Shown: positions 1-8,335, counted from the first letter of the stretch. The stretch is 42,076 bases of DNA from Burkholderiaceae bacterium (GCA_025055385.1 JANWXE010000149.1:1-42076); one strand, 5' to 3'. Program-made: numbers and translations. Notes: a model not told the origin generated them from the sequence alone.

Positions 1-77
1 TGGTGGGCCGTGTTGGACTCGAACCAACGACCAAGGGATTATGAGTCCCCTGCTCTGACCAACTGAGCTAACGGCCC
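1..77 (-). tRNA. tRNA with CAT anticodon, probably tRNA-Ile2 (lysidine-modified)
   Basis: The reverse strand folds into a complete 77-nt cloverleaf with encoded CCA (1-3), a perfect 7-bp acceptor stem (GGGCCGT/ACGGCCC), D-arm GCTC/GAGC, a 5-bp anticodon stem and T-loop TTCGAGT. The anticodon CAT lies at 41-43. CAT is shared by initiator Met, elongator Met and Ile2. The paired 1-72 end argues against initiator. C4-G69 and C5-G68 are the acceptor pairs known to favour TilS (lysidine synthetase), and the anticodon arm resembles E. coli ileX, so Ile2 is preferred over elongator Met. It lies 63 nt beyond rpoD on the same strand. The structure is certain; the isotype is an inference. Confidence 0.93.
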
Positions 78-140
78 AGCCACAGGCGCAGCCCATCGAA
101 CCGACCTCTCCGCTGCTGACGGCTGGCGCCCTTCTTGGCA

Positions 141-2345
141 TTACTCCAAAAAGCTCTTCAGCTTGTCGCTGCGGCTCGGATGACGCAGCTTACGCAGCGC
201 CTTGGCTTCGATCTGCCGAATGCGCTCGCGTGTGACATCGAACTGCCTGCCTACCTCCTCCAGCGTATGGTCCGTCGACATCTCTATGCCAAAACGCATG
301 CGCAGCACCTTGGCCTCGCGCGGCGTTAGCGAATCCAGCACCTCTTTGGTTACTTCCGCCAGGCTCGCGTATTGCGCCGCATCGATGGGGGCCACGGTGC
401 TCGTATCTTCGATGAAATCTCCCAAATGCGAATCGTCGTCGTCCCCGATCGGCGTTTCCATGCTGATCGGCTCCTTCGCGATCTTCAAAATCTTGCGGAT
501 TTTGTCCTCCGGCATATCCATCCTTGCCGCCAGTGTGGCCGGATCCGGCTCTTGACCGGTCTCTTGTAGGATCTGGCGGCTGATCCGATTCATTTTGTTA
601 ATCGTCTCGATCATGTGCACAGGAATGCGGATCGTGCGCGCCTGGTCGGCGATTGAGCGCGTAATCGCCTGCCGGATCCACCAAGTGGCATAGGTCGAAA
701 ACTTATAGCCACGCCGGTACTCGAATTTGTCCACCGCTTTCATCAGCCCGATGTTGCCTTCCTGGATCAGGTCCAGAAATTGCAGACCGCGGTTGGTGTA
801 TTTCTTGGCAATCGAAATGACCAGGCGCAAGTTGGCCTCGATCATTTCGCGCTTGGCTTTGCGCGCCTTCGCCTCGCCGGTGGCCATCTGCTTGTAGACC
901 TCGCGCAGGTCTTTTAGCGGCAATACCACCCGCTTCTGGAGGTCCGATAGCTTGCCTTGTAGCTCGTGGACCGCCGGCAGGTTGCGCGCTAGCACCTCCG
1001 AGTAGGGATGCCCACCCTCGGCCTCGCGCGTGATCCAGCGGGTATTGGTCTCGTTGCCTGGGAAGTGCTTCAGGAAGTGCGGCCGCGGCATGCCGCATTT
1101 GTTGACGACGATCTCGTAGATTTGTTTTTCCAGACTACGCACTTCCTCGACTTGCGCGCGTAGCGAGTCACACAGCCGTTCGACCATTTTGGCCGTGAAG
1201 CGCAGCGTCATCAGCTCTTCCTGGATCTTGTGCTGCGCCCGCACGTAGCCCGGTGACTTGTAGCCTTCTTTTTCATAGGCAACGCGCATTTTCTCGAAGA
1301 GCTTAGCGACGCGATCAAACTTCTCCAAAGCGCGCGCCTTCAGCTCCTCGAGCTGAGCTGCTGTCATTCCGGAGGCGCCGATGTCGATGCTTTCTTCGGC
1401 ATCCTCGTCCTCGTCATCGTCACCGTCCCCGCGCCCAGTCGGGAAGTCCTCTGCGGCGGGATCGACCAAACCGTCGACGACCTCATCGATCGCCAACTCC
1501 CCAGCCCGGATTTTTTCAGCATGCTCCAGAATCTGGGCAATCGTTGTCGGACAGGCAGAGATCGCCATCACCATGTGTTTCAGGCCGTCTTCGATGCGCT
1601 TGGCGATCTCGATCTCTCCTTCGCGCGTCAGCAACTCGACCGACCCCATCTCACGCATGTACATGCGTACGGGGTCAGTCGTGCGGCCAAATTCCGCATC
1701 AACAGTGGACAGCGCAGCCTCGGCTTCCTCTTCAGCATCCTCGTCGGTCGTAGCCGTCGGCACGTTCTCGTTCATCAGCAGCGTCTCGGCGTCGGGCGCC
1801 TGGTCATAAACTTGGATGCCCATGTCCGCAAATGTGCTGATGATGGAATCGATTGCCTCGGCATCCACGAGGTTGTCGGGCAAGTGATCGTTAATCTCGG
1901 CATACGTGAGGAAGCCGCGCTCTTTGCCGAGCTTAATCAGCGCTTTCAGCTTGTTGCGGCGCGCTTCCAGGTCCTCTTCGGTGCCTTGGTAGCTGCGCTC
2001 CAGCGCCTCTTTCAGCGCCTTTTCCTTTGCGCGCCGATCCTTCGCGCGCTGCTTGGCGGTGAGTTTCTCGACGACTTCGGCCGCCGGGTCAATCGCATCA
2101 TCGCCCGCCTCGGGCAGCACGTCCACCGTGTCGCCAGCGGTCATCTGATCCTCGACCTGTCTCGGCTTGCGGCCTGCTCTAGCACGCGCCGCGGACTTAG
2201 CCTCCGCTTTGGGCGACGTCGCCTTTTTGGCTGCCGTCTTCTGCGCCGACGCTTTCGCCGCCGCGGACTTACCGGCCTCGACTTTTTTGCTTGTGGCATC
2301 CGGCGATGCCAGCCGTTTTGCCTTTTCCGTTTTTTTACTCACCAT
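141..2345 (-). CDS. rpoD: RNA polymerase primary sigma factor RpoD (sigma-70)
   Basis: Housekeeping sigma factor that directs RNA polymerase to -10/-35 promoters. The 734-aa product starts with a Lys/Ala-rich segment (about residues 1-65), then region 1.1, an acidic Asp/Glu-rich non-conserved region (about 300-325), and region 2 starting at [10 protein letters not shown] (residue 500) with the [14 protein letters not shown] and [13 protein letters not shown] core and -10 recognition elements. Region 3 follows, and region 4 has a helix-turn-helix at about 694-713 ([20 protein letters not shown]). It is longer than the E. coli protein (613 aa), mostly from the N-terminus, as is common in betaproteobacteria. 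The ATG is preceded by GAGGTGAG. It is the last protein gene of the rpsU-yqeY-dnaG-rpoD block but is separated from dnaG by 391 nt, so it probably has its own promoter. Confidence 0.98.
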   Translation of the reverse strand: MVSKKTEKAKRLASPDATSKKVEAGKSAAAKASAQKTAAKKATSPKAEAKSAARARAGRKPRQVEDQMTAGDTVDVLPEAGDDAIDPAAEVVEKLTAKQRAKDRRAKEKALKEALERSYQGTEEDLEARRNKLKALIKLGKERGFLTYAEINDHLPDNLVDAEAIDSIISTFADMGIQVYDQAPDAETLLMNENVPTATTDEDAEEEAEAALSTVDAEFGRTTDPVRMYMREMGSVELLTREGEIEIAKRIEDGLKHMVMAISACPTTIAQILEHAEKIRAGELAIDEVVDGLVDPAAEDFPTGRGDGDDDEDEDAEESIDIGASGMTAAQLEELKARALEKFDRVAKLFEKMRVAYEKEGYKSPGYVRAQHKIQEELMTLRFTAKMVERLCDSLRAQVEEVRSLEKQIYEIVVNKCGMPRPHFLKHFPGNETNTRWITREAEGGHPYSEVLARNLPAVHELQGKLSDLQKRVVLPLKDLREVYKQMATGEAKARKAKREMIEANLRLVISIAKKYTNRGLQFLDLIQEGNIGLMKAVDKFEYRRGYKFSTYATWWIRQAITRSIADQARTIRIPVHMIETINKMNRISRQILQETGQEPDPATLAARMDMPEDKIRKILKIAKEPISMETPIGDDDDSHLGDFIEDTSTVAPIDAAQYASLAEVTKEVLDSLTPREAKVLRMRFGIEMSTDHTLEEVGRQFDVTRERIRQIEAKALRKLRHPSRSDKLKSFLE

Positions 2346-2542
2346 CCACTCACCTCAAGCCAGGTTGCACGCGCATGCTGCCCGTCAGTTAGATTGGCCT
2401 TGGTTGTTGATTTCACATACCGTGAGGACGTTCGAACCGATGTGCTGAGGTCGCCCCACACCGGCCGTCTCCCTTGAGTAGGCGCAAGTTTCAAACCCGC
2501 TGCTCGCCGCACGCGGCAGCCAAACACCCCCACGCCGGCACA

Positions 2543-2570
2543 CCTTGCGGCCGCCGCGATGGCCGCAAGG
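2543..2570. repeat. Perfect 10-bp inverted repeat in the rpoD leader
   Basis: CCTTGCGGCC (2543-2552) and GGCCGCAAGG (2561-2570) are exact reverse complements separated by 8 nt. In RNA this would be a very stable hairpin about 200 nt upstream of the rpoD start. No T-tract follows on either strand, so an attenuator, processing site or protein-binding site is as plausible as a terminator. Confidence 0.6.
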
Positions 2571-2650
2571 GACCTCGGAAGCGCTTGGTCTCTCGCACCC
2601 GTTTTGTCTCGCTGACGGCGGCTAGCGCGAATTTCTTCAGCGCCTTAACA

Positions 2651-2666
2651 GCCGCTATTAAGCGGC
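2651..2666. repeat. 6-bp hairpin with ATTA loop
   Basis: GCCGCT and AGCGGC form a perfect stem around a 4-nt loop, about 70 nt after the dnaG stop codon. On the minus strand it is followed by TGTTAAGG, too short a T run for a convincing intrinsic terminator. It could be a weak terminator or an mRNA 3'-end stabiliser for dnaG. Confidence 0.4.
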
Positions 2667-2702
2667 CCACTGCAATGCATGGTCACTGCATAAAATAACT
2701 GA

Positions 2703-2721
2703 GTATTGTAGCTAACAATAC
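2703..2721. promoter_or_regulatory. AT-rich 7-bp inverted repeat just after dnaG
   Basis: GTATTGT (2703-2709) and ACAATAC (2715-2721) are perfect reverse complements separated by AGCTA. The element is AT-rich in a GC-rich background and starts 15 nt past the dnaG stop. Its size and symmetry fit an operator, although a small mRNA hairpin is also possible. No regulator is encoded next to it. Confidence 0.35.
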
Positions 2722-2736
2722 CTGCTTATGGGAAGC

Positions 2737-4494
2737 TCAGACCCAATCTGAGGTTGCGATCTTTTCTTTCAATCGCGCCTGCTGCTCAGTTAGCTCCCGG
2801 ATGCGCGCCAGGACTGCAGGTGTGGGCGCTGCCCGAACCAGCGCTTCCAATTCCGCTTGTGTACGCCGCAGTTCGAGTTTTGCAAAGGCGCCAGCGACCT
2901 CGGCGCGGGCCGACGCAAGGTCATCGTCTTCGAGTAACTCTTGCGCAGCCAGCATCTGAAATGCTGCCGCGTGCTCGCTGTCAGTCAGCGTCTCCAGCAA
3001 AGCTGCGCTGCTTAAGTCCGACCGTTCGCGTGCCACCCGCCATACAGCGACAATCTGGCGGTCCAGCGGATCGTCGCTGTCGAGAAACTCAGCTGCGATG
3101 GGGGCGTTGAACTCCCGCGCCAGGATCGGATACGCGATTAGCTGCTTCAGGATGCGCTGCCGCAGGTCGTAGACGGGGGGCGCCTGACGCGTGGCCCGCG
3201 CGGGCGGCAGCCGCCGCCAGGGCGGAAGGCCAAATGCATGCTCGGCTTCAGTAGCCGAAGTGCCGGTTGTCTCGACCAGTTCACGAATCAGCTGTGCACG
3301 CAACGCGGGGGCGGTCATGCTCGCCAACAGCGGTCGCGCTTGCGCTACCAGCGCGGCGCGGTCCTCCGCTAGCCTGAGATCTCGGCCCTCACAGAGCACG
3401 CGCACGAAGAAGCGCGACAGGGGCAGAGCGCGCGTAAGCTCTTGCTCGAAAGCAGCGGGCCCCTGCGCACGCGTGAAGCTGTCGGGGTCTTCACCCTCAG
3501 GCAGCAAGACGAAGCTGGCCCGTTTTTCCTCCGACACAGCAGGCAACGCCGCCTCAAGCGCTCGCCGCGCGGCCTTGTGGCCGGCCGCATCCCCGTCGAA
3601 CGCGAAAATGACGTGGTCGGCCAGGCGAAACAGCTGCGCCAACTGTTGTACCGTAATCGCCGTACCCAAGGCGGCAACGGTCTCCTCGAAACCCGCTTGG
3701 GCGAGTTGGATCACGTCCAGGTAACCCTCGCAGACGATCACGCGCCGGCGTCTGCGGATCGCTTCTTGCGCCTCGAACAGCCCGTAGAGCTCCTGTCCCT
3801 TTCTGAACAGAGGCGTTTCTGGTGAATTAAGATATTTCGGCTCGCTCCCATCAAGCGCACGAGCGCCAAAGCCAACCACCGCGCCGCGCCGGTTGCGAAT
3901 GGGAAACATCACGCGCCCGCGAAAGCGGTCGAAACGTCGGCCATCGTCACCGATGATCACCAGCCCCGCCTCCACTAGCCCCGCGTCGTCGTATTGAGCA
4001 AAGACTTCGCGCAGCGCCTGCCGCTCAACGGGAGCGTATCCGAGCGCGAAGCGCGCCGCCGTCGCCCCGGTTAAGCCCCGCGCTTTCAGGTAGTTGATCG
4101 CCGCTGGTGCCGCCTTGAGCTGACGGCGATAAAAGGTGGCAGCCTGCTGCAAGAGGTCCAACAGGGCCTGCGTCCGTACAGCGGCGCGGGCGTCGCGCGA
4201 GGCAACCTCGGGAACAGTCATGCCAACCTGTTGCGCGAGCTCTCGGACGGCCTCCACGTAAGACAGGCCGCGCAGATCCATTAAGAAGCCGATCGCGCTG
4301 CCGTGCGCGCCACAGCCAAAGCAGTGGAAGAACTGTTTGCTAGGGCTAACCGTAAAGGATGGCGTCTTTTCGCTGTGAAACGGGCAGAGGCCGACATAAT
4401 TTTGTCCCCTGCGCTTAAGCGACACATGGCGACCGACAACGTCCACGATGTCGGCACGTGCCAGCAGATCCTGAATAAAACCTTGCGGAATCAC
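2737..4494 (-). CDS. dnaG: DNA primase DnaG
   Basis: Synthesises RNA primers for chromosome replication and works with the DnaB helicase. The 585-aa product has the N-terminal CHC2 zinc ribbon (C37, H40, C58, C61), the RNA-polymerase core, and a TOPRIM fold with E256 in CEGYLD and D300/D302 in FDGD as metal-binding acidic residues. The C-terminal helicase-interaction region (about 440-585) is more divergent, as usual. The start is GTG, reading IPQGFIQDLL, the normal N-terminus of the family; no strong ribosome binding site precedes it, so translation may depend on coupling with yqeY, which ends 29 nt upstream. Confidence 0.98.
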   Translation of the reverse strand: MIPQGFIQDLLARADIVDVVGRHVSLKRRGQNYVGLCPFHSEKTPSFTVSPSKQFFHCFGCGAHGSAIGFLMDLRGLSYVEAVRELAQQVGMTVPEVASRDARAAVRTQALLDLLQQAATFYRRQLKAAPAAINYLKARGLTGATAARFALGYAPVERQALREVFAQYDDAGLVEAGLVIIGDDGRRFDRFRGRVMFPIRNRRGAVVGFGARALDGSEPKYLNSPETPLFRKGQELYGLFEAQEAIRRRRRVIVCEGYLDVIQLAQAGFEETVAALGTAITVQQLAQLFRLADHVIFAFDGDAAGHKAARRALEAALPAVSEEKRASFVLLPEGEDPDSFTRAQGPAAFEQELTRALPLSRFFVRVLCEGRDLRLAEDRAALVAQARPLLASMTAPALRAQLIRELVETTGTSATEAEHAFGLPPWRRLPPARATRQAPPVYDLRQRILKQLIAYPILAREFNAPIAAEFLDSDDPLDRQIVAVWRVARERSDLSSAALLETLTDSEHAAAFQMLAAQELLEDDDLASARAEVAGAFAKLELRRTQAELEALVRAAPTPAVLARIRELTEQQARLKEKIATSDWV

Positions 4495-4523
4495 CGGCGC
4501 ATTATCGGCCGGCTTAGGTGGGA

Positions 4524-4970
4524 TTAGCGCGACAGCCGTGCCTTGACCACCGCTGACACCTTTGCCATGTCGGCGCGCCCGGCCAGTTGGGTCTTTAGCG
4601 CTGACATCACCCGGCCCATCGCCTGCGGACCCTCAGCCCCTGTGCTAGCAATTGCCGCCTCCACAGCGGCCACCACTTCCTCGTCCGTCGCCGGCTGGGG
4701 CAGATACGACTGCAGCAGCTCAAGCTCGGCGCGCTCTTTGGCGACTAAGTCGCTGCGCCCGGCCTGCTCAAATTGAGCAATTGCATCGCGACGTTGCTTA
4801 ATGAGCTTTTCCACAACCGCCACGATCGCTGTATCGTCGGCCGTGATGCGCTCATCGACCTCTTTTTGCTTGATAGCAGCCTGCAAATAGCGAATAGCTG
4901 ACAGACGCGCGGCATCTTTGGCGCGCATCGCCGCTTTCATATCCTCGGTGATGCGATCCTTCAGGGACAC
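4524..4970 (-). CDS. yqeY: YqeY/GatB-like domain protein
   Basis: A 148-aa member of the YqeY family, which shares the helical tail domain of the GatB subunit of the tRNA-dependent amidotransferase. It is commonly found between rpsU and dnaG, and its precise role is not established. Family features are the N-terminal MSLKDRITEDMKAAMRAKD, the KQRRDAIAQFEQAGR stretch and a C-terminal GRVMSALKTQLAGRADMAKV motif. The start is GTG, 14 nt after rpsU. There is no catalytic motif; a tRNA- or protein-binding accessory role is inferred from the fold only. Confidence 0.93.
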   Translation of the reverse strand: MSLKDRITEDMKAAMRAKDAARLSAIRYLQAAIKQKEVDERITADDTAIVAVVEKLIKQRRDAIAQFEQAGRSDLVAKERAELELLQSYLPQPATDEEVVAAVEAAIASTGAEGPQAMGRVMSALKTQLAGRADMAKVSAVVKARLSR

Positions 4971-4984
4971 GTTCCGAACGCGAA

Positions 4985-5197
4985 TCAGTAAAGCTTTTTC
5001 GGCAGCATCTGACTGCGCAGACGCTTGAAGTGGCGCTTGATGGCGGCAGCCCGCTTGCGCTTACGTTCCTGCGTAGGCTTCTCGTAGAACTCGCGTGCTC
5101 GCAGCTCAGTGAGCAGGCCGCTTTTTTCAATCGTACGCTTGAACCGCCGCAGCGCGACTTCAAAGGGTTCGTTTTCCTTGACGCGTACCGAAGGCAT
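4985..5197 (-). CDS. rpsU: 30S ribosomal protein bS21
   Basis: A 70-aa basic small-subunit protein that helps 30S subunits engage the mRNA leader and Shine-Dalgarno region. The sequence is typical ([20 protein letters not shown] near the start, Lys/Arg-rich middle, KKLY end) and the length is normal. ATG follows AGGA with good spacing. It is the first gene of the macromolecular-synthesis block and divergent from tsaD across 98 bp. Only 14 nt separate it from yqeY, leaving no room for the rpsU-dnaG terminator known from E. coli. Confidence 0.97.
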   Translation of the reverse strand: MPSVRVKENEPFEVALRRFKRTIEKSGLLTELRAREFYEKPTQERKRKRAAAIKRHFKRLRSQMLPKKLY

Positions 5198-5232
5198 GAA
5201 ATTCCTGCTTTTCCGCTCAACTAAAGATCCTA

Positions 5233-5257
5233 ATTGTAGCCGGTCAGCTGCCGGCTA
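5233..5257 (-). promoter_or_regulatory. rpsU promoter -10 overlapped by a palindrome
   Basis: On the minus strand TACAAT (5238-5233) is a good -10 for rpsU, placing the start of transcription about 30 nt before the rpsU ATG. Immediately upstream and overlapping by two bases is an inverted repeat, TAGCCGG (5237-5243) and CCGGCTA (5251-5257), with a 7-nt centre. No clear -35 is present at 17 bp, so an activator, or repression by a protein bound to the palindrome, is possible. The palindrome lies in the shared rpsU/tsaD promoter region. Confidence 0.45.
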
Positions 5258-5295
5258 GCTACCCGGCCTTTGCACTTCGCTAAACTGCCCGCAAG

Positions 5296-6306
5296 ATGAT
5301 TGTGCTCGGTATCGAGACCTCCTGCGACGAAACGGGAATTGCTTTGTTGGACGAGCACGCGCGTGTGCTCGCGCAGGCGCTGCACTCGCAGGTCGAACTC
5401 CATGGGGCTTACGGTGGTGTAGTGCCTGAGCTAGCCGCGCGCGACCATATTCGCCGCGTGCTGCCACTGCTTGAGCAATGCCTGCAGCAAGCGGGCTGCT
5501 CGCGCAGCGACATCGAGGCGATCGCCGTCACGGTCGGCCCCGGCCTAGCCGGCGCCCTGCTAGTGGGCGCCTCAATCGCCTATGGGTTGGGGTACGCGCT
5601 TAGCGTTCCAGTCATCGGTGTCCATCACATGGAGGGGCACCTGCTGTCGCCCCTGCTGTCCGAGCCAGCGCCGCGTTTCCCTTTCGTGGCGCTGCTCGTG
5701 TCGGGCGGACACACGCAGCTAATGCAAGTCGAGCGCGTCGGAGGTTATGTACTGCTGGGCGAGACGCTGGACGATGCAGCGGGAGAAGCTTTCGACAAGA
5801 CCGCTCAGCTGTTGGGGCTCGGATATCCTGGCGGTCCGGCTGTTTCGCGGCTAGCACGGCAAGGCGTGCCTGGAACTTATCACTTTCCTCGGCCGCTACT
5901 TACCAGCGGCGACCTGAATTTCAGCTTCAGCGGCCTAAAGACAGCGGTGCTGACCGCGGTGCGTCAACGCGACACGCTCTCCGAACAGGCCAAAGCGGAC
6001 ATTGCCCGGGCCTTCGTAGATGCGGTAGTTGACGTGCTGGTGGCCAAGTCGCTCGCAGCGCTGCGATTGACCGGTCTTCGCAGGCTCGTTGTGGCCGGCG
6101 GCGTGGGCGCCAATCTGCAGCTGCGCGAGCAGCTGGCCGAGAGCGCGCGCAAGCATGAACTTGAGCTGTATTTTCCGCCGGCCGGCCTCTGCACCGACAA
6201 CGGCGCCATGATTGCGCTGGCGGGCTTAATGCACCTGCGCGCGGGCCAGCCCCCCGCGCGCTGGGATTTTGAGGTACGCCCACGCTGGCCACTGGCTTCC
6301 CACTGA
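5296..6306 (+). CDS. tsaD: tRNA N6-threonylcarbamoyladenosine transferase TsaD
   Basis: Catalytic subunit of the TsaBDE complex; transfers the threonylcarbamoyl group to A37 of tRNAs reading ANN codons. The 336-aa product has the ASKHA/Kae1 fold, with IETSCDET at the N-terminus, metal-binding H111 and H115 in HHMEGH, the SGGHTQL nucleotide-binding loop, the [10 protein letters not shown] motif and GGVGAN near the C-terminus. Length and residue numbering match E. coli TsaD closely. It stands divergent from rpsU, a classic arrangement, and ends 4 nt from the convergent plsY stop. Confidence 0.98.
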   Translation: MIVLGIETSCDETGIALLDEHARVLAQALHSQVELHGAYGGVVPELAARDHIRRVLPLLEQCLQQAGCSRSDIEAIAVTVGPGLAGALLVGASIAYGLGYALSVPVIGVHHMEGHLLSPLLSEPAPRFPFVALLVSGGHTQLMQVERVGGYVLLGETLDDAAGEAFDKTAQLLGLGYPGGPAVSRLARQGVPGTYHFPRPLLTSGDLNFSFSGLKTAVLTAVRQRDTLSEQAKADIARAFVDAVVDVLVAKSLAALRLTGLRRLVVAGGVGANLQLREQLAESARKHELELYFPPAGLCTDNGAMIALAGLMHLRAGQPPARWDFEVRPRWPLASH

Positions 6307-6310
6307 TGGG

Positions 6311-6943
6311 TCAGCGACGCGGCGCGGCAGGCTCTGCTTTCTCGCCAATGCGCCGCTCACGGCCGGCACGCAGGTTGGCGATGTTTGTCCGGTGTCGGTA
6401 CAACAGCAGGCTTGCCATCGCAATTACACACAGCAGCACGCCGTCAAAGCCCCATCCGAAAGCCTGGCCAAAGACAGCAACAACGGCTGCAGCAACCGAC
6501 GCCAACGACGCATACCGAAAGAAGTACGCCACAAGCCCCCAGGTCACGCCGCAGGCAACCGCTAGCCACGGATTCAACAACCCCAGAACACCGAAAAACG
6601 TCGCCACGCCTTTGCCGCCTTGGAACCGAAAGAAAAGCGGATAAAGGTGGCCAAGGAAGGCCGCTAGCCCCGTGGCAGCGATGCCAAACGCGCCGACGCC
6701 CCAGGCGGGGCCGAAGCGCTGAGCCAGCCAAACCGCAAGCGCGCCCTTCAGCGCGTCGCCGGCTAAGGTGAGCGCCGCAGCGACCCGATGGCCGCTGCGA
6801 AGTACATTGGTTGCCCCCGGATTGCGCGAGCCGTAGGTACGCGGATCAGCGAGCCCGAACACCTTACTGACCAACACCGCGAAGGACACTGAACCGAGCA
6901 GGTAACCAACCGCCACAAAAAACAACAGCGTCGCCGCGCCCAT
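6311..6943 (-). CDS. plsY: Acyl-phosphate:glycerol-3-phosphate acyltransferase PlsY
   Basis: Integral membrane enzyme that makes lysophosphatidic acid from acyl-phosphate and glycerol 3-phosphate, the first step of phospholipid synthesis. The 210-aa protein has the family loops GSRNPGATNVLR, GDALKG and FQGGKGVAT separated by hydrophobic segments. The reading frame stays open further upstream, but the ATG at 6943 follows AAAGGAGC at ideal spacing and gives the normal N-terminus (MGAATLLFFVAVGYLLGS), so it is chosen. It begins one nucleotide after the ybaK-like stop, as the last gene of the ispH operon. The C-terminal tail is Arg/Ala-rich. Confidence 0.96.
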   Translation of the reverse strand: MGAATLLFFVAVGYLLGSVSFAVLVSKVFGLADPRTYGSRNPGATNVLRSGHRVAAALTLAGDALKGALAVWLAQRFGPAWGVGAFGIAATGLAAFLGHLYPLFFRFQGGKGVATFFGVLGLLNPWLAVACGVTWGLVAYFFRYASLASVAAAVVAVFGQAFGWGFDGVLLCVIAMASLLLYRHRTNIANLRAGRERRIGEKAEPAAPRR

Positions 6944-6944
6944 G

Positions 6945-7424
6945 TCAGCTCCTTTCGGGTGCCGCCAGCGCACAATCGATAAGCACTGCACCCACGACGG
7001 CTTGCAACACCCGTGCGATACGAACCCGAAACCCGCGCCGGCTGCCCTCGCTGTCGACCTTCGGCAGCGTCAGCACCCTGCGCGCAGCGTCTACTGAGCA
7101 TAATTTGCGCATGCGCACAGGTGAGGCGCCGCTCACCCGATCGCCAGTCGGCCGCTGCACCGCTGAGGAGCAGCGCTCGATTTTCTTGCAACGCGGCTGG
7201 GTTTTCGTCGCCGCCTTGCGGTCGCCGTGCACTAGCACCAGCGGCAGCTGGGGCCGCATGACCAGTGTCCTGACGGCTTCATGCTCCGCGATGCCGTGCG
7301 CCAGCGACAACAACCATGTGCCGCCATGCTCGACGTAATCGGCGACGTGTTCAATGCACGGTGTGCGGTGGCGGCGCAACCCCTGCGTCGCTGGCGTCGA
7401 CAAGCCCGCGTTCTGCTCTCCCAT
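6945..7424 (-). CDS. Degenerate YbaK/EbsC-family aminoacyl-tRNA deacylase
   Basis: A 159-aa frame filling the xerD-plsY gap exactly. Parts match YbaK/EbsC trans-editing proteins, which hydrolyse mischarged aminoacyl-tRNAs such as Cys-tRNA(Pro): STPATQ near the start, DYVEHGGT (30-37), RTLVM, LVLVHGD, the TGxxVSGASP segment and SRRGFRVRIA. Key positions are changed: the lysine equivalent to the essential Lys46 of E. coli YbaK is Arg52, the conserved KxLARxxG stretch is replaced by a shorter Pro/Arg-containing segment, and GG of the GGxSP loop is SG. No frameshift or stop is seen. It looks like a gene losing, or changing, its function. There is no ribosome binding site at the ATG, and Cys and Arg codons are unusually frequent. 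Confidence 0.6.
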   Translation of the reverse strand: MGEQNAGLSTPATQGLRRHRTPCIEHVADYVEHGGTWLLSLAHGIAEHEAVRTLVMRPQLPLVLVHGDRKAATKTQPRCKKIERCSSAVQRPTGDRVSGASPVRMRKLCSVDAARRVLTLPKVDSEGSRRGFRVRIARVLQAVVGAVLIDCALAAPERS

Positions 7425-7444
7425 GCGGCGTGCAGTGTATCCCC

Positions 7445-8332
7445 TCAGCCGCGCGGGTGATGGCGTGCGTGCAGCGCCTTCAGTCGCTCCCGCGCCACAT
7501 GCGTGTAGATCTGAGTCGTGGTGATATCGGCATGCCCGAGCAGTAGCTGCACCACACGAAGATCGGCGCCGTGGTTCAGCAGATGGGTGGCGAACGCATG
7601 TCGCAGTCCGTGCGGTGACAACGGGACCGTGATGCCCGCCTGCGCAGCGTAACGCTTAATAAGGTCCCAGAGGCGCTGACGGGTCAGCGGCCCAGCACGC
7701 GTGGTGACAAAAACAGCATCGCACGGCCGGCTACGCAGCAGCTGCGGACGCGCTTGCCTTAGGTAACGCTCCAACCAATCGCGCGCCTCTTCACCGAGCG
7801 GTACGACGCGCTCCTTGCCGCCCTTGCCGATGACGCGCACCAGACCCTCGTCCAGCGAAACCTGCGCCAGCCGAAGGCCGACCAATTCGGAAACGCGCAG
7901 ACCGGTCGCATACAGTACTTCAAGCAAAGCGCGGTCACGCAGGCCGTGCGGTGTAGCGGTATCTGGAGCCATCAGCAGGGCTTCAACCTGCTGTTCGCTG
8001 ATGGTTTTCGGAAAGCGCGGTGGCAGACGGGCGTTCGCCAGCCGCTCGGTCGGGTCAGTGGCCAGCAGCCGCTCGCGCAGTGCCCAGCGGTAAAAACGGC
8101 GGAAAGTCGCCAAGCGGCGGTTAGCTGTGCTTGCACGCACGTCGGCGAACAAACGGGCGCAGTACGCCTGCAGGTCCGCCTCGGTAAGGGTCAGCAACGG
8201 CCGCTGCCCAGCCCAGGACGCCAAAGCCTGCAGATCGCGACGATACGCAGCCAGCGAGTTTGGCGCCAAGCCATCCTGTAGCCATAACGCGTCGATGAAC
8301 GCGTCAATCACCGCGGGGGATGTGCTCAGCAC
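7445..8332 (-). CDS. xerD: Tyrosine recombinase XerD
   Basis: Site-specific recombinase that, with XerC, resolves chromosome dimers at dif under FtsK control. The 295-aa product has the N-terminal SAM-like DNA-binding domain (1-105) and a catalytic domain with R146, K170, H241, R244, H267 and Tyr nucleophile Y276, all present and closely matching E. coli XerD numbering. The start is GTG. The placement inside a housekeeping operon (3 nt after the chalcone-isomerase-like gene, 20 nt before ybaK) and the family-typical length argue for a cellular XerD rather than a phage or integron integrase. Confidence 0.95.
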   Translation of the reverse strand: MLSTSPAVIDAFIDALWLQDGLAPNSLAAYRRDLQALASWAGQRPLLTLTEADLQAYCARLFADVRASTANRRLATFRRFYRWALRERLLATDPTERLANARLPPRFPKTISEQQVEALLMAPDTATPHGLRDRALLEVLYATGLRVSELVGLRLAQVSLDEGLVRVIGKGGKERVVPLGEEARDWLERYLRQARPQLLRSRPCDAVFVTTRAGPLTRQRLWDLIKRYAAQAGITVPLSPHGLRHAFATHLLNHGADLRVVQLLLGHADITTTQIYTHVARERLKALHARHHPRG

Positions 8333-8335
8333 GGG

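Larger units (their letters stand above)
2346..2736 (-). other. dnaG-rpoD intergenic region with several symmetric elements
   Basis: These 391 nt contain no convincing gene. In the direction of transcription from dnaG towards rpoD there are a 7-bp inverted repeat (2703-2721), two direct copies of CACTGCA (2668-2674 and 2684-2690, 16 bp apart), a 6-bp hairpin with a 4-nt loop (2651-2666) and a perfect 10-bp inverted repeat (2543-2570). None is followed by a long U run, so classical terminators are not evident. A promoter and 5' leader for rpoD is the likely content; I could not identify a clear -35/-10 pair. Confidence 0.5.

Noticed and set aside
1-77. tRNA as an integration site for an island
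   Set aside because: No integrase beside it and the flanking genes are core.
1521-2477. 318-codon plus-strand frame opposite rpoD
   Set aside because: Antisense shadow of the well-supported rpoD; Arg/Leu-rich random composition and no family match.
7445-8332. Tyrosine recombinase as sign of a mobile element
   Set aside because: Length, catalytic residue numbering and operon context are those of chromosomal XerD; no att repeats or cargo are seen.
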